A DNA stretch of 44,029 nucleotides from Mycobacterium sp. 1081908.1 (GTDB lineage Bacteria > Actinomycetota > Actinomycetes > Mycobacteriales > Mycobacteriaceae), in the NCBI RefSeq assembly GCF_001673535.1, contig NZ_LZLY01000127.1, forward strand, positions 1-44,029, read 5' to 3'. A program made the position numbers and the translations under genes. The notes under the pieces are model-generated. The model was given only the letters and a program-made list of their open reading frames with translations. It was not told where the DNA came from and searched no databases. Positions 42,647-44,029 of this stretch are shown piece by piece (the first letter of the stretch is position 1; the number at the start of each line of letters is the position of its first letter).

Positions 42647-44029
42647 CTAGGCCCCGTCGGTGCCGTTGGCGCCGCGGGTGCCGAATAGCGTTCCGCCGCT
42701 GCCGGCGGCGGCGCCGAGCCCACCGGTTCCGACGGGCGTACCGGATCCACCGTCGCCACCATTACCGCCGTTGCCGCCATTGCCAATGCTCTGGGCATTT
42801 CCGCCGGCACCGCCGGCACCTCCGCCGCCGCCGCCGCCATTGGCGCCGGCGGTGCCCGGACTGACGCCCGCCCCGCCGGTGCCGCGGGTGCCCCCGGTCC
42901 CGCCGTTGCCGCCGCTGCCGCCGTTGCCGTAGAGCATCCCGCCACTGGCGCCGACCCCGCCGGTCCCGCCAAGCCCACCGTTGCCGCCGGTGCCGCCGTT
43001 GCCGCCACCGGCGCCGCCGTTACTGCCGCCTTTGCCGCCCGTGCCGCCGGCGCCGGCGTTGCCGCCGTTGCCGGCGCTTCCGCCGTTGCCTGCCAGCAGC
43101 CCGCTGTGGCCGCCGTTGCCGCCGGCGCCGCCGTCTCCGCCGCTGCCGCCGGTGCCGCCGGTGCCGCCCGCGGCGGAGGCGCTTCCGTCAGTGCCGAGCT
43201 GGGCACCGCCACCGCCGCCGCCGTTGCCGCCGCTGCCGGCGCTGCCGCCGTTGCCGAACAACCCGGCGTTACCGCCGTTTCCGCCGGCACCGCCTTGGCC
43301 CCCGGCGCCGCCCGTCACGCCGTTATGCAGGGAGCCCCCGGGCGCCGCGGTGTTGCTCCCGCCATTCCCGCCGGCGCCACCGGCCCCGGCGTCGCCGAAC
43401 AGCGATCCGCCGTTGCCGCCGGCCCCGCCGTTGCCGCCGGCGCCGCCGACCGCGCCTGTCTGCCTGCCCGCGGTGTTCCCGCCGGTTCCGCCGTTGCCGC
43501 CGTGACCGCCGGCGCCGATCAGCCGGGCGCTCCCGCCGGCCCCGCCGTCGCCGGCGGCGCCGCCGGCGGAGTTCGTTCCGCCGGCGGAATTTTTCCCGCC
43601 GGACCCGCCGTCCCCGGCGTCCCCGCCGTTGCCGGACAGCCATCCACCGCTGCCGCCGGCCCCGCCATTGGCGCCGGCGCCACCGTTACCTTGGCCACCG
43701 ATTTGGTTGCCGCCGGCCCCGCCGATGCCGCCGTGCCCGCCGGTGCCGATCAGGCCCGCGCCTCCACCGGTCCCGCCAGCGCCACCGTGCCCGCCGGCCT
43801 GGCTGGCACTGTTCACCCCGCCGGCCCCGCCCGTGCCAGCGTTCCCGCCGTTGCCGTACACCCGCGCGCCCGCCCCGCCGTTCCCGCCGATGCCGCCGAT
43901 GCCGCCCGTGCCCTGGGCGTTGGTGGACCCGCCGGCCCCGCCGTCGCCGGCGTCCCCGCCGTTGCCGAACAGCCCGGCACCGCCGCCGTTTCCGCCGGCC
44001 CCGCCATTGGCCGTTTGGGTGAACCTGCC
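42647..44029 (-). CDS. PE_PGRS family protein, C-terminal part (5' end outside window)
   Basis: On the minus strand an open frame runs from the window edge to TAG at 42647-42649, at least 460 residues. It is almost entirely Gly-Gly-Ala/Gly-Gly-Asn repeats with periodic longer units such as LFGNGG and a conserved-looking end GSGGTLFGTRGANGTDGA. This is the PGRS domain; the PE domain would lie beyond the window. It corresponds in position to Rv3388 (PE_PGRS52). These proteins are usually surface-exposed and secreted by ESX-5. Long plus-strand Pro-rich frames here are its shadows. Confidence 0.93.
   Translation of the reverse strand, partial: GRFTQTANGGAGGNGGGAGLFGNGGDAGDGGAGGSTNAQGTGGIGGIGGNGGAGARVYGNGGNAGTGGAGGVNSASQAGGHGGAGGTGGGAGLIGTGGHGGIGGAGGNQIGGQGNGGAGANGGAGGSGGWLSGNGGDAGDGGSGGKNSAGGTNSAGGAAGDGGAGGSARLIGAGGHGGNGGTGGNTAGRQTGAVGGAGGNGGAGGNGGSLFGDAGAGGAGGNGGSNTAAPGGSLHNGVTGGAGGQGGAGGNGGNAGLFGNGGSAGSGGNGGGGGGAQLGTDGSASAAGGTGGTGGSGGDGGAGGNGGHSGLLAGNGGSAGNGGNAGAGGTGGKGGSNGGAGGGNGGTGGNGGLGGTGGVGASGGMLYGNGGSGGNGGTGGTRGTGGAGVSPGTAGANGGGGGGGAGGAGGNAQSIGNGGNGGNGGDGGSGTPVGTGGLGAAAGSGGTLFGTRGANGTDGA
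42660..44029 (-). repeat. PGRS GC-rich repetitive sequence
   Basis: The region is a polymorphic GC-rich repetitive sequence: imperfect nine-base-type units encoding GGx GGx triplets, seen on the plus strand as CCGCCGTTGCC- and CCGGCG-rich runs. The units are too irregular to give one period. Such regions recombine and vary in length between strains, so this part is also the most prone to assembly error. Confidence 0.85.

Noticed and set aside
42660..43505. Proline-rich plus-strand frames (MPPVPPLPP type)
   Set aside because: They are the complement of the PE_PGRS Gly-rich frame and have no start region or other support.
42660..44029. CRISPR or satellite array
   Set aside because: The repeats are irregular triplet-coding PGRS units in one continuous open frame.

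Overview
The window is high-GC actinobacterial DNA from a slow-growing Mycobacterium. The evidence is the gene order and the proteins themselves: guaB2-guaB3, choD, the alkyl-sulfatase/TetR pair, the GH65/HAD pair, guaA, imuA'-imuB, iunH, the fatty acyl-CoA reductase, lpqD, htdY and a PE_PGRS gene follow, in reverse orientation, the M. tuberculosis block Rv3412 to Rv3388. A PE_PGRS gene and a PPE gene point to a lineage that carries PGRS proteins, which argues against the M. avium complex. The species cannot be named from this window.

Layout. Positions 1-926 hold the 3' part of an IS110-family element, which ends against the DUF5319 gene (927-1337, minus). guaB2 and guaB3 follow (1489-4244, plus). 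Next is a translationally coupled acyltransferase/DedA-like pair (4419-6127) that is not between guaB3 and choD in M. tuberculosis. choD (6183-7919) is followed by a divergent dioxygenase/TetR pair with a double palindromic operator, then by GH65 and a HAD phosphatase (9481-12584, minus).

From about 12.67 to 31.5 kb the conserved order breaks. In place of the phyA/idsA1/Rv3399 genes of M. tuberculosis there is a lineage-specific block rich in regulators. It holds a VOC protein; a TetR/NmrA pair; a six-gene minus-strand operon (MFS pump, two methyltransferases, hydrolase, small membrane protein, reductase) facing an HxlR regulator; a lone PPE gene; a P450/TetR pair; a TetR/flavin monooxygenase-like pair; and a divergent unit in which SDR-SDR-TetR faces MmpS-MmpL-SRPBCC, with matching operators about 20 bp from each start codon.

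From guaA (31519) on, the order is conserved again: guaA, a secreted protein, the LexA-controlled imuA'-imuB mutasome genes, a lactate-monooxygenase-like flavoenzyme, iunH, a 2OG-Fe oxygenase where M. tuberculosis has cmaA1, the two-domain acyl-CoA reductase, lpqD, htdY, and a PE_PGRS gene that runs off the window.

Common themes are guanine nucleotide synthesis (guaB2, guaB3, guaA, iunH), lipid and sterol chemistry, and small-molecule modification and export controlled by local repressors. Coding density is very high: apart from the IS end there is no gene-free stretch over 300 bases, and neighbouring genes often overlap by 4 bp.
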